Assembly: GCA_963753485.1 (NCBI GenBank)
Contig: CAVWCL010000018.1
Coordinates: 124,001 to 188,000, forward strand
Length of the DNA: 64,000 nucleotides
Reading direction: 5' to 3'
Source of the DNA: CAWDLX01 sp963753485
GTDB taxonomy: Bacteria; Actinomycetota; Actinomycetes; Mycobacteriales; Micromonosporaceae
Under the pieces are notes generated by a model, which was not told where the DNA came from, ran no database searches, and saw only the letters and a program-made list of their open reading frames with translations. Below, piece after piece: positions 1 to 8,875 of this stretch (within the stretch, counting starts at the first letter, position 1; every line of letters begins with the position of its first letter). Both the position numbers and the translations under genes were made by a program.

Positions 1-733
1 CCGGTACCTCGACGAAGAAGTCGCCGGGTACGACCGAGCAGCGGTCGCTGATGCCCGCGTCGGCGAGGACTTCATCGGCGTTGGACAGCATCTGCGGCAG
101 GTCGAACAGCACTCCGTTCAGATGCCGGAAGCGTCTGAGCAGCCCGGCCAGGAACGCGCCGGTGCCGCCGCCGACGTCGATCACCGTGTGCACCGTCGAC
201 CAGTCGTACATGCGCACAATGGTGAGCACCTCGACCCGGGTACCGGCGCGGTGCGCGCGGTCCATCCGGGCGTCCTCGTCCGGATGTTCAGCGCGGTAGC
301 GGCGATGACTGACCCCGTAGACGTGTTCGAAGGCCGCCTCGCCGGTACGGATGCTGTGATCGAGCGCTGCCCAGGCGGCGAGCTCCAAGCCCGGCGGCTG
401 GTACGCCTCGACCATCGAGAGTGGATGGTCGTGGGTGAGCAGCTCCCCGACCGCGGTCAGCCGGTACCGATCGGGCGGCACGGCCTCGACCACGCCGTGC
501 ACCGCGAGCACGCGCAGCAGCCGGCCCAGCGCACCGGTGTCGGTGCCGGTGGCGGTGGCGAGATCGCCGACCGGCCGGGCCTCACCACCGACATGGTCGG
601 CGATGCCCAGCCGGCAGGCCGCCCGCAACGCGAACGCGGGCGTATCGTCGCCGAGCCGCCACAGCCGCCAGGCCAGGTCGAGATCTGCCGCGTCATCGAC
701 CGCCGGCGGTACGGCCACCACCGGTTGGCTCAC
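1..733 (-). CDS. O-methyltransferase, partial (C-terminus beyond the left edge)
   Basis: Class I SAM-dependent O-methyltransferase of the Methyltransf_2 type, which methylates hydroxyl groups on small molecules. Reading leftward from a GTG at 733-731, the N-terminal half is the helical dimerisation/winged-helix region (LATATGTDTGALGRLLRVL), followed by the SAM-binding glycine motif VIDVGGGTGAFL and the downstream FDLP motif. Sequence runs off the window before the catalytic end, so completeness cannot be judged. The GTG overlaps the TGA of the next gene (GTGA), so the two are translationally coupled. It is clearly a paralogue of that neighbour. The substrate is unknown; the adjacent aryl-acid ligase suggests an aromatic product. 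Confidence 0.85.
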   Translation of the reverse strand, partial: MSQPVVAVPPAVDDAADLDLAWRLWRLGDDTPAFALRAACRLGIADHVGGEARPVGDLATATGTDTGALGRLLRVLAVHGVVEAVPPDRYRLTAVGELLTHDHPLSMVEAYQPPGLELAAWAALDHSIRTGEAAFEHVYGVSHRRYRAEHPDEDARMDRAHRAGTRVEVLTIVRMYDWSTVHTVIDVGGGTGAFLAGLLRRFRHLNGVLFDLPQMLSNADEVLADAGISDRCSVVPGDFFVEVP

Positions 734-1740
734 GCCGGCCGGGCCTCCAGGATCGACGACGGGCGGGTCGCCGTGATGACCCGGCTCAGGGTCAGGCCGG
801 CGGCGGTGAGATTGCGCTCGTGCTCGGCGACGGTGCGGACCCGGCCGTGCACGAGCACCAGCATCCGCACGTCCAGCGTGGTGCTCAGGTCGTCCTCCGG
901 GCGCATCGTGGGCTCGAAGAGGAGCAGCCGACTGTCATCCTTCATGCTGGCGCGGATCGCCCGCAGCAGCGTCGTCGCCGCCTCGTCGTCGTAGCCGACA
1001 ATGACCCGCTTGATGAGGTAGGCGTCGGCGCCGGCCGGCACCGGGTCGGTGAACAGGTTGCCGGCCACGATGTCGCACCGGTCGGCCACCCCGGCCTCGG
1101 CCAGCACCTTCGACGCCGGCGCCACGGTGTCGGGCAGGTCGAACAGCACTCCGCGCAGCCCCGGGTTGCGCGAGAGCAGGGCGGACAGGAAGGTGCCGTC
1201 GTTGCCGCCGACATCGACCAGCGATCCGACCTGCGACCAGTCGTAGGCGCGCAGGAGGCTGAGCTGCTCGAGCCTGGACAGTGCCGCCTGAGACTCGCGG
1301 AACTCGGCCAGCAGGTCCGGCCGGGCGGCCAGGTAGGCGAAGTACTCTTCGCCGAAGACATCCTCGAACGCCGGTTCGCCGGTCCGCACGCTGTACTCCA
1401 GCCCGGCCATCGCGCGCACGTCCGGCTCCAGCCGGAACGCCCAGCGCATCGACAGCGGGTGATCGGTGCGCAACAGGTCGCCGACCGGCGTCAAGCCGAA
1501 CCGGCCGGGGCGCGGCTCGGCGAACACCCCCTTGGCCACCAGCGCACGCATGACCCGCAGCAGCGAGTCGGCGTGGGTACCGCTCGCCGCCGCCAGGTCG
1601 GCCAGCTCCCGCTCCCCCGCGGCCAGGTGGTCGGCGATACCCAGCCGGCACACCGCGCGGATCGCGAACGCGACCGTGTAGTCAGCCAGCTCGGCGACCC
1701 GGCCTATGGCCGCGAAACTCGTCCCGGAACGCTTAACCAC
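730..1740 (-). CDS. O-methyltransferase (Methyltransf_2 family)
   Basis: Full-length (336 aa) SAM-dependent O-methyltransferase. Residues about 10-90 form the winged-helix dimerisation domain (ELADLAAASGTHADSLLRVM). The SAM-binding motif is SLVDVGGNDGTFL, followed by GVLFDLP and an acidic motif. The GTG start at 1740 is preceded by GGGAGG at good distance and lies 2 bp after the carrier-protein stop. The family methylates phenolic or enolic hydroxyls in polyketides and related products. Two adjacent paralogues imply two methylation steps or two positions. The substrate is not deducible. Confidence 0.88.
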   Translation of the reverse strand: MVKRSGTSFAAIGRVAELADYTVAFAIRAVCRLGIADHLAAGERELADLAAASGTHADSLLRVMRALVAKGVFAEPRPGRFGLTPVGDLLRTDHPLSMRWAFRLEPDVRAMAGLEYSVRTGEPAFEDVFGEEYFAYLAARPDLLAEFRESQAALSRLEQLSLLRAYDWSQVGSLVDVGGNDGTFLSALLSRNPGLRGVLFDLPDTVAPASKVLAEAGVADRCDIVAGNLFTDPVPAGADAYLIKRVIVGYDDEAATTLLRAIRASMKDDSRLLLFEPTMRPEDDLSTTLDVRMLVLVHGRVRTVAEHERNLTAAGLTLSRVITATRPSSILEARPA

Positions 1741-1742
1741 GA

Positions 1743-2081
1743 TCAGCCTCCCACCTGTGACCGGGCCGCGGCGGGCGCCGGGGCGTCGGCGAGAACGCCG
1801 CGCTCGCGCAGCCGGTCGACCACGTAGGTCTCGACGTCGCCGACGGTGACGATGCCCTGGGCGGTCTGCTCGTCGATCGGCTCCAGGTCGAACTCGTCCT
1901 CGACGGTGAACGCCAACTCCAGCAGGGCCAACGAGTGGTAGCCCAGGTCATCCACGAGCCGGGAACCCACCGACAGCCCACCGGCATCGCCCGGGGCCAG
2001 CTCCGCGACCAGTTGCCGGATCACCGCCTGTACCTGCGCCGCGGACCGGGTTCCGGCCCGGCCGGTCACCACCTCAGCCAT
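1743..2081 (-). CDS. Acyl/aryl carrier protein
   Basis: Small (about 112 aa) phosphopantetheine-binding carrier protein. The attachment serine is in DDLGYHSLALLELA, a variant of the usual GxDS(L/M) motif in which Tyr-His precedes the serine. It is acidic and helical, as the family requires. The adjacent aryl-AMP ligase probably loads an aryl acid onto its prosthetic arm. The start is uncertain: an ATG at 2081 and an in-frame GTG at 2093 are both possible, and neither has an ideal ribosome-binding site (GAAGGG lies about 11 bp before the ATG and too close to the GTG). It lies between the ligase and the methyltransferases in one leftward operon. Confidence 0.85.
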   Translation of the reverse strand: MAEVVTGRAGTRSAAQVQAVIRQLVAELAPGDAGGLSVGSRLVDDLGYHSLALLELAFTVEDEFDLEPIDEQTAQGIVTVGDVETYVVDRLRERGVLADAPAPAAARSQVGG

Positions 2082-2163
2082 CAACGACCACACCCTTCAC
2101 CAGTCGACTCATGATACGCCACCCTACAGTCAACACAACACACACGACACCGCGAGCCGGCGG

Positions 2164-3780
2164 TCAGCGGACGGCGGCTCCGGCCACCGGCTGCGCCACC
2201 AGCGCGCGCAGCGCACCCTTGTCGATCTTTCCGACCTTGGTCCGGGGCAGCGTGTCGATCACCAGCACCCGCTCGGGCAGCTTGTAATCGGCCAGCCCGC
2301 GTGCGCGCAGGAAGCGCTGCAGCTCGGCCAGTTCCGGCGGGGCACCGCGGGCCACCACGAAGGCGCAGACCTTCTCTCCGAGCACCTCGTCCGGCATCGC
2401 CACCACGGAGACCTCGCGCACCGCCGGGTGTTCGGTCAGGTGGTCTTCGAGCTCCCCGGCCGAGACCTTCTCGCCGCCGCGGTTGATGACGTCCTTGCGC
2501 CGGCCCTCGACCACCAGGTCGCCGCCGCCGGTGAGCCGCACGAGATCGCCGGTGCGCAGGAACCCGTCCGCGGTGAACGCCTGCCGGTTGTGGTCATCGG
2601 CGCGAAAGTACCCGCGCAGCGTGTAGGGGCCGCGGGTGAGCAGCTCACCGGTCGCGCCCGGCGCCACGTCCCGGTCCTGTTCGTCGACGACCCGCAGCTC
2701 GTCCGCCGGGCACAGCGGCCGGCCCTGCGTGTGGACGATGACCTCCTCCGGGTCGTCCAGCCGGGTGTAGGTGAGCAGGCCCTCCGCCATGCCGAACCAG
2801 TGGGTGAGGCCGGCACCCAGCTCGTGCAGCACTCGCCGGGCCAGCTCGGGCGCGAACCGGGCGCTGCCGACCTGGACGGTGAGCCGGGAGAAGTCCACGT
2901 CGAACAGCTCAGCGGACTCCAGCCACAGCAACACCAGCGGTGGCATCAGCGTGGTCAGGGTGACGGCCTCGGTGGCCACCAAGGGGATCGTGTCGTCCGG
3001 GCTGGCGCTGGCCGGCAGCACCACCGTCCCGCCGGCGCGCAGCGTACCGAGCAGGCCGGGGCAGCCGAGCGCGGCGTTGTGCGCAACCGGCAGGACGGCC
3101 AGGTACACGCCGTGCTCGTCGACCCGCAGCCCCTCGGCACAGGCACGCAGCTGGTAGGCGTAGTCGTCATGGGTTCGCGGGATCAGCTTGGGCATCCCGG
3201 TGGTGCCGCCGGAGAGCAGGAAGAACGCCACTTCCTCGGGACTGGGCGCCGGCAGCGTGCGGGCCGGCGCCTCGATCGCATCGAGCGGGACGAAGCCATC
3301 GGCGTCCCCAGCGATGACGATGTGGCGCAGCGCCGGCACCGCGTCGCGAACCTCCTTGGCCAAGGTGCGGTAGTCGAATCCCTGGTGGGTGTCGGCGCCG
3401 ATGTAGGCCACCGCGCCAGAGTGCTCGCACAGGTAGGCCACTTCCGCCCGACGGTGGTTGGGCAGGGCGAACACAGGGATTGCGCCCATCCGGAACAGGG
3501 CGATGCTCACCACCGGGAACGCCGCGACGTTCGGCAGCTGCACCACCACCCGGTCGTGGCGGCGCAACCCCAGCTCGAGCAGCCCGGCCGCTACCCGGTC
3601 GGCCCGGGCGTCCAGGTCGCGGTAGCTCCACCGGCGCTGCGAGGTCACCAGGGCGGTGCGCGCGCCATCGCGCGCCGGCCAGTCGCCCAGGACATCGCCG
3701 AGGACCTCGCCCCGCCAGTAACCGTCGCGCCGGTACTGCTCGGCGAGCTCCGGGGGGAAGCCGCCCGTCAACACATCCAT
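2164..3780 (-). CDS. Aryl acid-AMP ligase (DhbE/EntE/MbtA type, salicylate-like signature)
   Basis: ANL-superfamily adenylate-forming enzyme of 538 aa, the normal length for stand-alone aryl acid activators. Visible motifs are LLSGGTTGMPK (A3, P-loop), FGMAEGLLTYT (A5), RTGDLV (A7) and the catalytic lysine near the C-terminus in TKVGKIDKG (A10). The binding-pocket segment reads AHNAALGCPG. In DhbE numbering the residue at 240 is Cys rather than Ser, and the residue after GMAEGL is Leu rather than Val. That pair is characteristic of salicylate-type rather than 2,3-dihydroxybenzoate activators. The ATG at 3780 has AAGGAGG 6 bp upstream. It probably loads the carrier protein at 1743-2081. Specificity is an inference. 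Confidence 0.9.
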   Translation of the reverse strand: MDVLTGGFPPELAEQYRRDGYWRGEVLGDVLGDWPARDGARTALVTSQRRWSYRDLDARADRVAAGLLELGLRRHDRVVVQLPNVAAFPVVSIALFRMGAIPVFALPNHRRAEVAYLCEHSGAVAYIGADTHQGFDYRTLAKEVRDAVPALRHIVIAGDADGFVPLDAIEAPARTLPAPSPEEVAFFLLSGGTTGMPKLIPRTHDDYAYQLRACAEGLRVDEHGVYLAVLPVAHNAALGCPGLLGTLRAGGTVVLPASASPDDTIPLVATEAVTLTTLMPPLVLLWLESAELFDVDFSRLTVQVGSARFAPELARRVLHELGAGLTHWFGMAEGLLTYTRLDDPEEVIVHTQGRPLCPADELRVVDEQDRDVAPGATGELLTRGPYTLRGYFRADDHNRQAFTADGFLRTGDLVRLTGGGDLVVEGRRKDVINRGGEKVSAGELEDHLTEHPAVREVSVVAMPDEVLGEKVCAFVVARGAPPELAELQRFLRARGLADYKLPERVLVIDTLPRTKVGKIDKGALRALVAQPVAGAAVR

Positions 3781-3790
3781 TGCCGCCTCC

Positions 3791-4789
3791 TTAGCTGGCG
3801 CGCGGACCGGTCAGGGACGCCCGGGCGGCGAAGCCGAGCAGATCGAGCTGGTCGAGGCCAGCCCGGACCCGGTCGGTCATCAGTCCGATCCGCTCGAGCG
3901 ATGAGCACACCTTGGCGAAGATGGCCTTCCGGTAGCTGATCATCAACGGGTTCGACCGGGCGAACTCGGTGCCTTCGCGGCGGTCGACATCCAGGCGCTG
4001 CCACACCTCGTCCAGCAGGAACCGGCGGCTCATCAGCTGGGCTGCCGCCAGCACGAACTCCTCGCGCTCACGCCGCTCGGCCGTGGTCAGCTCGCGATAG
4101 ACCTGCGCCAGTGACAGCACGCCGAACGACACGTGCCGGGCCTCGTCGCGAGCGACCAGCCGGCAGATCTGGCGGATCAGGTCGTCGTGGAACGTCCGGT
4201 CGGCGAGCCGGAACGCGGCCATCGCCAACGCCTCCACCATGATCTGTATGCCGAGCGAGGTCAGGTCCCAGCGCCGGTCGCCGAGTGCGTCCCGCACCAG
4301 CGCCGCCAACGGTGGCGACACCGGGTACCCGCTGGGCAGCTTCTCCCGCAGGTACCGGGAGAAGGCGTCGACGTGGCGGGCCTCGTCGCCGACCTGACTC
4401 GCCGCACAGTACTTGGCGTCGAGGTCGGGCACCGCTTGGACCAGCCGCGCGGCGGCGACCAGGGCACCCTGTTCACCGTGCAGGAACTGGCTGACCATCC
4501 AGGACTGGAACTCCCAGCGGAACGCGTCCCACATCGGGCGGCCGAAGCGGGCCAGCGGCGAAGCGGTGAACGCGGCAAGTGCGAATGCCGAGTCGTCGGC
4601 GAGCGGCTCGCCGTACGGCACCGGCACCGACCAGTCGAGGTCCCTACTGGCGTCCCACTGCGCCCGCTTGCCCCGCTCGTACAGGCTGGCCAGGCTGGCC
4701 GTCGACCGGTCGTAGTCCCAGGTCAGGTGCGTGTCCACAGTGGCGGTGACGCCCAGTCCGGCCGCGATCGCATCTACTCCTGTGTGCAC
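3791..4789 (-). CDS. AurF/CmlI-like ferritin-fold diiron oxygenase
   Basis: Helical diiron protein of about 332 aa. Metal-ligand motifs occur in order: a glutamate in WEFQSW with HGEQ, then DEARHVDAF, a glutamate in MVEALAMAAF, then DEARHVSFG. Two DEARH boxes separated by a helical stretch are the pattern of AurF/CmlI-type N-oxygenases and related ferritin-like oxygenases, which use O2 on arylamines or other carrier-bound substrates. The GTG at 4789 is chosen because GAGGAGG lies 7 bp upstream; an upstream in-frame GTG at 4822 is less supported. It is the first gene of the leftward operon, 10 bp before the aryl ligase. It may hydroxylate or N-oxidise the activated acid; the exact reaction is unknown. 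Confidence 0.8.
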   Translation of the reverse strand: MHTGVDAIAAGLGVTATVDTHLTWDYDRSTASLASLYERGKRAQWDASRDLDWSVPVPYGEPLADDSAFALAAFTASPLARFGRPMWDAFRWEFQSWMVSQFLHGEQGALVAAARLVQAVPDLDAKYCAASQVGDEARHVDAFSRYLREKLPSGYPVSPPLAALVRDALGDRRWDLTSLGIQIMVEALAMAAFRLADRTFHDDLIRQICRLVARDEARHVSFGVLSLAQVYRELTTAERREREEFVLAAAQLMSRRFLLDEVWQRLDVDRREGTEFARSNPLMISYRKAIFAKVCSSLERIGLMTDRVRAGLDQLDLLGFAARASLTGPRAS

Positions 4790-4880
4790 TATGTAGCCTC
4801 CTCGGCGCCGCACCGTCGGCACGCGTCATAGCGCCAGTCCAGCCTCGCAGACAGCATAAAGCCTACACACGTCACACGCA

Positions 4881-5625
4881 TCACTGCGCGACCCAGCCGT
4901 GGCCCGGCGGGAGGAGGTCGCCCGGTGACCGCTCTCCGACCGCGCTACCACGCTCCGGGTCGGCGGACGCGGCTTCGCGGGCCGCCCAGAGCCGTCCGTT
5001 CGGGTACCGGTCGACCCGGCGCATCGCCTCGCGTAGCAGCACCGGCGTCATCAGCGAGGTCGCCACGGCCACCCACACCACGATCGTGTACGAGCCAACA
5101 TCGAGCACGCCGACTCGAGGGTCTTGCCGACCACGGCGACGGGTAAGGCAGCCGCCGCGAGCAGGATCCCGGGGCCGCGCAGGGCGAGCAGATCCAGCCG
5201 CAGTCCGGCGCCGGCCCCAGCCAGAGACCGAGCCCGAACGGCAGAACCAGCCCAGCCACGCTGACCCGGGTCCCGGTGCCACCGAGTCGGCGGACCAGAC
5301 CGAGGTCGAGTTCCAACCCGGACACGCCGACCAACAGGAGCGCTCCCAACTGCGCCACAAGCATCGAGCAGGTGAGCCGGCTCGGGCCGCTGGGGCAGCA
5401 ACCAGCTCGACACCGCCGGGGCCAGATGGCCGAGCACGGACGGCCCCAACAGCACGCCGGCGAGCAACTCGCCCACCACGGCGGAGGCGCCGAACCACGT
5501 CGCCAGCCGGCCGAGAGCGAGCGCGAGCACCAGCAGCAGCGCGAGTTGCCGCAGGTAGACCAGCAATTGATGAGGATCGAGCGGGGCGGTGGCGCCTGCG
5601 GCCAACACGACCTTTGTCGCCTCCC
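4881..5625 (-). pseudogene. Decayed cation:proton antiporter (CPA2/KefB-like)
   Basis: Three reading frames on the minus strand carry consecutive pieces of one Na+/H+ exchanger-type membrane protein. The N-terminal piece has GASAVVGELLAGVLLGPSVLG (about 5430-5625). After a frameshift the next piece has LLLVGVSGLELDLGLVRRLG. After a second shift and what looks like a large internal deletion, the C-terminal piece reads VAVATSLMTPVLLREAMRR and stops at 4881. An intact family member is roughly twice this length. No single frame can produce the protein, so the gene is dead. Boundaries are approximate. Confidence 0.8.
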
Positions 5626-6422
5626 AGTGGCGAAGTACCTGGTATCGACTACCATTGTCAGAGTTGGCGCTACCACCGTGCAAGGCGAGACACACAACGC
5701 CCCACAGAAAGACTGCACAGTCAACGATCGGTTTACTCGCCCGCCGCAAATAGTTTGGATGGCTCAGTCCCCGTTTGGGGGCGGCGTGTGCGTGTCGAGC
5801 CTCGCGTGGTGCCCGGCCCCCGGTGATGTCCCTGCCGGCCCCCAGGTGCGGTGTCAACGACCGTTGAATCGTCGGCCTGCTGGGGAGGCATGGTGGGACT
5901 TCGTGTGGTGTTCCACACACATTCGGCCGGCCGCGGCCTTGAGCCAGCGGCCTTAGGACAACTGATTATCGACACATTCTGTGGTGGCCGGTTGCCCGAC
6001 GCGCAGTCGTCGGTCGCGCCCGGACTGCCGGCCATGCAGCGCATCGTCGCCGGCCTGCTGGAGCAGGCCCGGGTGACGAGCCTGACGTTGCGGGTACACG
6101 GCGACGACGCCGTGGAGATCAGGGCGACGTGTCAGCCGTACCGTTCGGTGCGACCGAACACACCGCGACGCTGCGCCACTCTGCGGGTCTCGGGTGCGTA
6201 CCCGGGCGAGAAGGACTCCCATCAGGATTCCCCCCGGCGCGGCGAGCGGGCCCGCCCGGTCGTCTCGGTGATGGCGCCGCCGGGAGCCGACGACCGGGGA
6301 CCGCGAGACCGGCCCCGACGCGGCGCGCGCACCATCGCCTCGCGACTCGGCCCCCCCGGCGGATCACCGCCGGGCTGAGCGCCAGACGCCGGCCGCGCTG
6401 GTTGACGCTGCCCGGCGCGGGA
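5626..6422. other. Stretch without a convincing gene; one weak open frame
   Basis: About 800 bp between the decayed antiporter and the HTH protein. A plus-strand frame from 5851 to 6378 (175 codons) has codon use resembling real genes between about 5990 and 6120 (APGLPAMQRIVAGLLEQARV, VHGDDAVEIRAT). It lacks a clear ribosome-binding site, loses character towards its end, and I recognise no family. It may be a remnant. The rest shows no motif I can name. Confidence 0.3.
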
Positions 6423-6953
6423 TCAGCTGTCGGCGAGCGCGATGCCCTTGTTCCGCAACCGGGTCACCCATCCCTGTGCGGTATGCCTGGGTACGCCGAA
6501 GTGCGCGGCGAGCCCGGTAATGGTGTGCGTCTGTGCGTACACCGCCCGCAGCGTCGCCACATCCGGCATTCTCCGGTACGCGCGGTCCATCGAGGCGGCG
6601 CCGCCTGAGGAGTTCCAGTCCACGCCGGTGGCCGGAATTCGGCTCCGCTTGGTGCGCCGGTCAGTGGTGGTGCGGCGGATCCGGATCGGCGCAACTGGCC
6701 GGGCGACGAGGGCGTCCGCCTCGATGGCCGGCGCCAGGTCGGGCCGGTGCGCGAACGCGCGTACCAGCATCGTGAGATCGACCGGCGGCACCTGGCCAGG
6801 CGCGAGCGCCGCGCCCTCCGAGGCCCGCATGGTGACCTCCTCCAGGTACGCCTGGCCATCGTCGGTCTTGACCCGGATGATGGCCTGTGGGGTACCGCCG
6901 TCGGAGCCACCACCGGCATCGAGCCGGGTGATGGTGATGACGTATCGGCTCAT
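6423..6953 (-). CDS. Hypothetical protein with C-terminal helix-turn-helix
   Basis: Protein of 176 aa with no family I can name. The N-terminal about 75 residues look like a small beta-rich domain (MSRYVITITRLD, QAIIRVKTDDGQAYLEEVTM). A low-complexity Arg/Thr linker follows. The last 45 residues form a likely helix-turn-helix (LRAVYAQTHTITGLAAHFGV then HTAQGWVTRLRNKGI), reminiscent of DNA-binding helices in plasmid or phage regulators. It stands alone; the upstream 520 bp contains no gene and could hold its promoter. It may bind DNA. The start ATG at 6953 opens directly into a plausible beta-strand. Confidence 0.65.
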   Translation of the reverse strand: MSRYVITITRLDAGGGSDGGTPQAIIRVKTDDGQAYLEEVTMRASEGAALAPGQVPPVDLTMLVRAFAHRPDLAPAIEADALVARPVAPIRIRRTTTDRRTKRSRIPATGVDWNSSGGAASMDRAYRRMPDVATLRAVYAQTHTITGLAAHFGVPRHTAQGWVTRLRNKGIALADS

Positions 6954-7474
6954 GGGTTTGTTCCGTCCTCCTGGACAGTCTCGGTGACATGGTCGTCACT
7001 GACCGCTGTAGTGGGTGTGTGGCGATCGGTCTCCGGCTGACGGATGACGATCACACGCCCAGAAGCAAAGAGCGTGGGGTGTGGTCTTTGCCCATGCAAC
7101 TAATACTACAACATCATCAGCCATTCGCGATGACGATCGAAGGCCACGTGACCGGAGCATCAGTGCAGACGTCACTGTACCGGGGCCGTCCACTCCCGCC
7201 AATCGTCGGGCTGGCCGACCGGCACTCACCACCAGGAGGCTTCATACGGTCCATCGGCCGGAGGTGTCGGTGCGGCTGACGCACCGGATCGACCGGGGCG
7301 GTGGGACGCCTCACTACGGCTCGCGAGGCGTCCGCGGTAGGCGGGTCGTGCAACCGCCGGTCGGGCAACCCGGCGTACCGGCGATACCGAGTGGGCAGTG
7401 CGATATTGATCAGGACCCCGCTGACCGGTCGGGCAGGGATACTCGGCGCCAGCCGGTACCAGTGGGTCGAGCGC
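6954..7474. other. Intergenic stretch, no gene seen
   Basis: About 520 bp. Open frames exist on both strands (for example 7117-7542 minus and 7301-7546 plus), but they are Arg/Pro-rich, overlap each other and resemble no protein family. Near 7100-7120 there is an AT-richer patch (ACTAATACTACAACATCATC) that could belong to the promoter of the HTH gene to its left. Nothing else is supported. Confidence 0.3.
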
Positions 7475-7663
7475 TCACGGGTCGAGCGTTTCGGTGGTCG
7501 CGACTGGGTCCTGGTCACGGCCAATAGGAACAAGTTTCCCAAATAACTCAGCTGCGCTGTCCCACGCCGAGTCGATCTCTCCCACGAGGTCCAGGGCGGC
7601 GTGACCGATCCGGGCGACGTCCTCCTCGCTGATCGTTGACGAGGATTGGTTCGAAAGATTCAA
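7475..7663 (-). CDS. Small hypothetical protein (uncertain)
   Basis: Open frame of 62 codons. The peptide looks protein-like: an acidic amphipathic helix (SEEDVARIGHAALDLVGEID then SAWDSAAELFGKLV). I recognise no family and see no strong ribosome-binding site. It is divergent from the secreted protein that starts at 7726. It could be a real small protein or the tail of a decayed gene. Confidence 0.3.
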   Translation of the reverse strand: MNLSNQSSSTISEEDVARIGHAALDLVGEIDSAWDSAAELFGKLVPIGRDQDPVATTETLDP

Positions 7664-7725
7664 TCGATGAGTTGGACTATGTCGATCAGGTGTTGACTCA
7701 TCAGGTGCTGAGTGAGGAGCAAGCT

Positions 7726-8079
7726 ATGCGGCGCTTCTCGTCTCGTATCGTCGGTCGTATGGCACTCGCCGGGACACTCACGTTCATGACGGTTGGGGCC
7801 GTCCTGGCGATCGGGTCGCCCGCGCAAGCGCTCCCTCCCGGGTGCTCGCCGGCGGTCTGGGGCTGCGGGGCGGACACGCACAGCATCACCGGAACCCACT
7901 ACTACCCCTGCGAGAACGGCGACATCCCGCTCGCCGTCAGCATTCAGCGCTACGTCTCACCCGGCGTCTGGACGACCGTGGCCAGCGGCACCGGCGAGAC
8001 CAGGTACTGGTGCAACGGCAGCACCTACCTTGAGCTGTACAAGGTGGGAACGTTCCAGTTCTGGGACCACTGCGACTGA
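7726..8079 (+). CDS. Small secreted cysteine-containing protein
   Basis: Protein of 117 aa with a classical Sec signal peptide: basic start (MRRFSSRIVGR), hydrophobic core (MALAGTLTFMTVGAVLAIG) and a likely signal peptidase site after SPAQA. The mature part is about 80 aa with five cysteines (PPGC, WGCG, YPCE, YWCN, DHCD) and many aromatic residues, consistent with a small disulfide-stabilised beta domain. An in-frame ATG at 7636 would bury the signal peptide; the ATG at 7726 is preferred because GAGGAG lies 7 bp upstream. No family is recognised. It stands alone and is probably exported. Confidence 0.7.
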   Translation: MRRFSSRIVGRMALAGTLTFMTVGAVLAIGSPAQALPPGCSPAVWGCGADTHSITGTHYYPCENGDIPLAVSIQRYVSPGVWTTVASGTGETRYWCNGSTYLELYKVGTFQFWDHCD

Positions 8080-8243
8080 CCAGTCAGCTCACCTCGATCG
8101 GCGGCCAGTCTCCACTTCGAACGCCGCCTCGCCCGCAGCCTCATCGCCGCGGGCACCCCGCGGGCATGCCGAGATCAGATGAAACGTGTTGGCCCGCCCG
8201 CCGTGCTATCGTGATATCATAGCCCGGCTTGTGGAGGTGGCCC

Positions 8244-8480
8244 ATGCCGAACATCCTGATCCGCGACCTCAGCCAGGAGGCCGTCGACCGCATCGACGCC
8301 GCGGCCGCCAACCTCGGCGTATCGCGCAACGAGTACCTGCGCCGCAAGTTCGAGGAGAACGTCCCGGCCAGCGGCAGGCGGAACGTTACGGCCGAGGACT
8401 GGCAGCGCTCGGCAGAAGTGTTCGCCGACCTCGGCGACCCCGCAATCATGGAGGCCGCGTGGCGGCGACGACTTGGCTGA
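8244..8480 (+). CDS. vapB: VapB-type antitoxin (ribbon-helix-helix)
   Basis: Antitoxin of 78 aa. The N-terminus MPNILIRDLSQEAVDRIDAA and LGVSRNEYLRRKFEE are the strand and helices of a ribbon-helix-helix DNA-binding domain, and the C-terminal tail would wrap the toxin. The ATG at 8244 has GGAGG 6-7 bp upstream; an earlier TTG at 8229 is less likely. The downstream toxin start lies inside this gene (22-bp overlap), the usual arrangement that couples synthesis. Such pairs normally repress their own promoter through the antitoxin's N-terminus. Confidence 0.85.
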   Translation: MPNILIRDLSQEAVDRIDAAAANLGVSRNEYLRRKFEENVPASGRRNVTAEDWQRSAEVFADLGDPAIMEAAWRRRLG

Positions 8481-8875
8481 TCGACAAGTCCGCCTACGTC
8501 CGCCTCCAACTCGGCCAGGCACCCGACCGTCACCAATGGAGCGAACGCATCGGCCGCGGACTGGTCCGGCTCTCCACGATCACCCGGCTCGAGCTCGGCT
8601 ACTCAGCACGTTCCGGCGAAGCCGGCCGTCAACAGTTCGCCGTCCCGCCCCTGTCCCTGATGCCGGTCGAACACCTCACCCCGGCCATCGAGGACCGGGC
8701 ATTGGAGGTGCAGCTACTGCTGGCCGACCGCGGCCAGCACCGGGCCGCCTCGATCCCCGACCTACTCATCGCGGCCACCGCCGAGAAGGCTGGACTGACC
8801 GTTCTGGCCGCCGACAAAGATTTCGCCCTCATCGCCGCCATCACCGGCCAAGTGATAGAGACCCTTACCGACTAA
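8459..8875 (+). CDS. vapC: VapC-type PIN-domain ribonuclease toxin
   Basis: PIN-domain endoribonuclease of 138 aa. All four expected acidic residues are visible: Asp in WLIDKSAYVRL, Glu in ITRLELGYS, Asp in SIPDLLIAA and Asp in LAADKDFALI. The GTG start at 8459 lies inside the antitoxin gene and is preceded by GGAGG in the antitoxin's final codons. VapC toxins cleave specific RNAs, often tRNA or rRNA, when the antitoxin is degraded. Nothing suggests inactivation. Confidence 0.88.
   Translation: MAATTWLIDKSAYVRLQLGQAPDRHQWSERIGRGLVRLSTITRLELGYSARSGEAGRQQFAVPPLSLMPVEHLTPAIEDRALEVQLLLADRGQHRAASIPDLLIAATAEKAGLTVLAADKDFALIAAITGQVIETLTD

Noticed and set aside
2428..3939. Long plus-strand open frame opposite the aryl-AMP ligase
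   Set aside because: It is a GC-rich antisense shadow: His/Gly/Arg-rich text with no family motif, while the minus strand encodes a complete ANL enzyme with all core motifs.
7117..7542. Minus-strand 141-codon open frame
   Set aside because: It is Arg/Pro/Ser-rich with no domain, and overlapping frames on the other strand look equally random.
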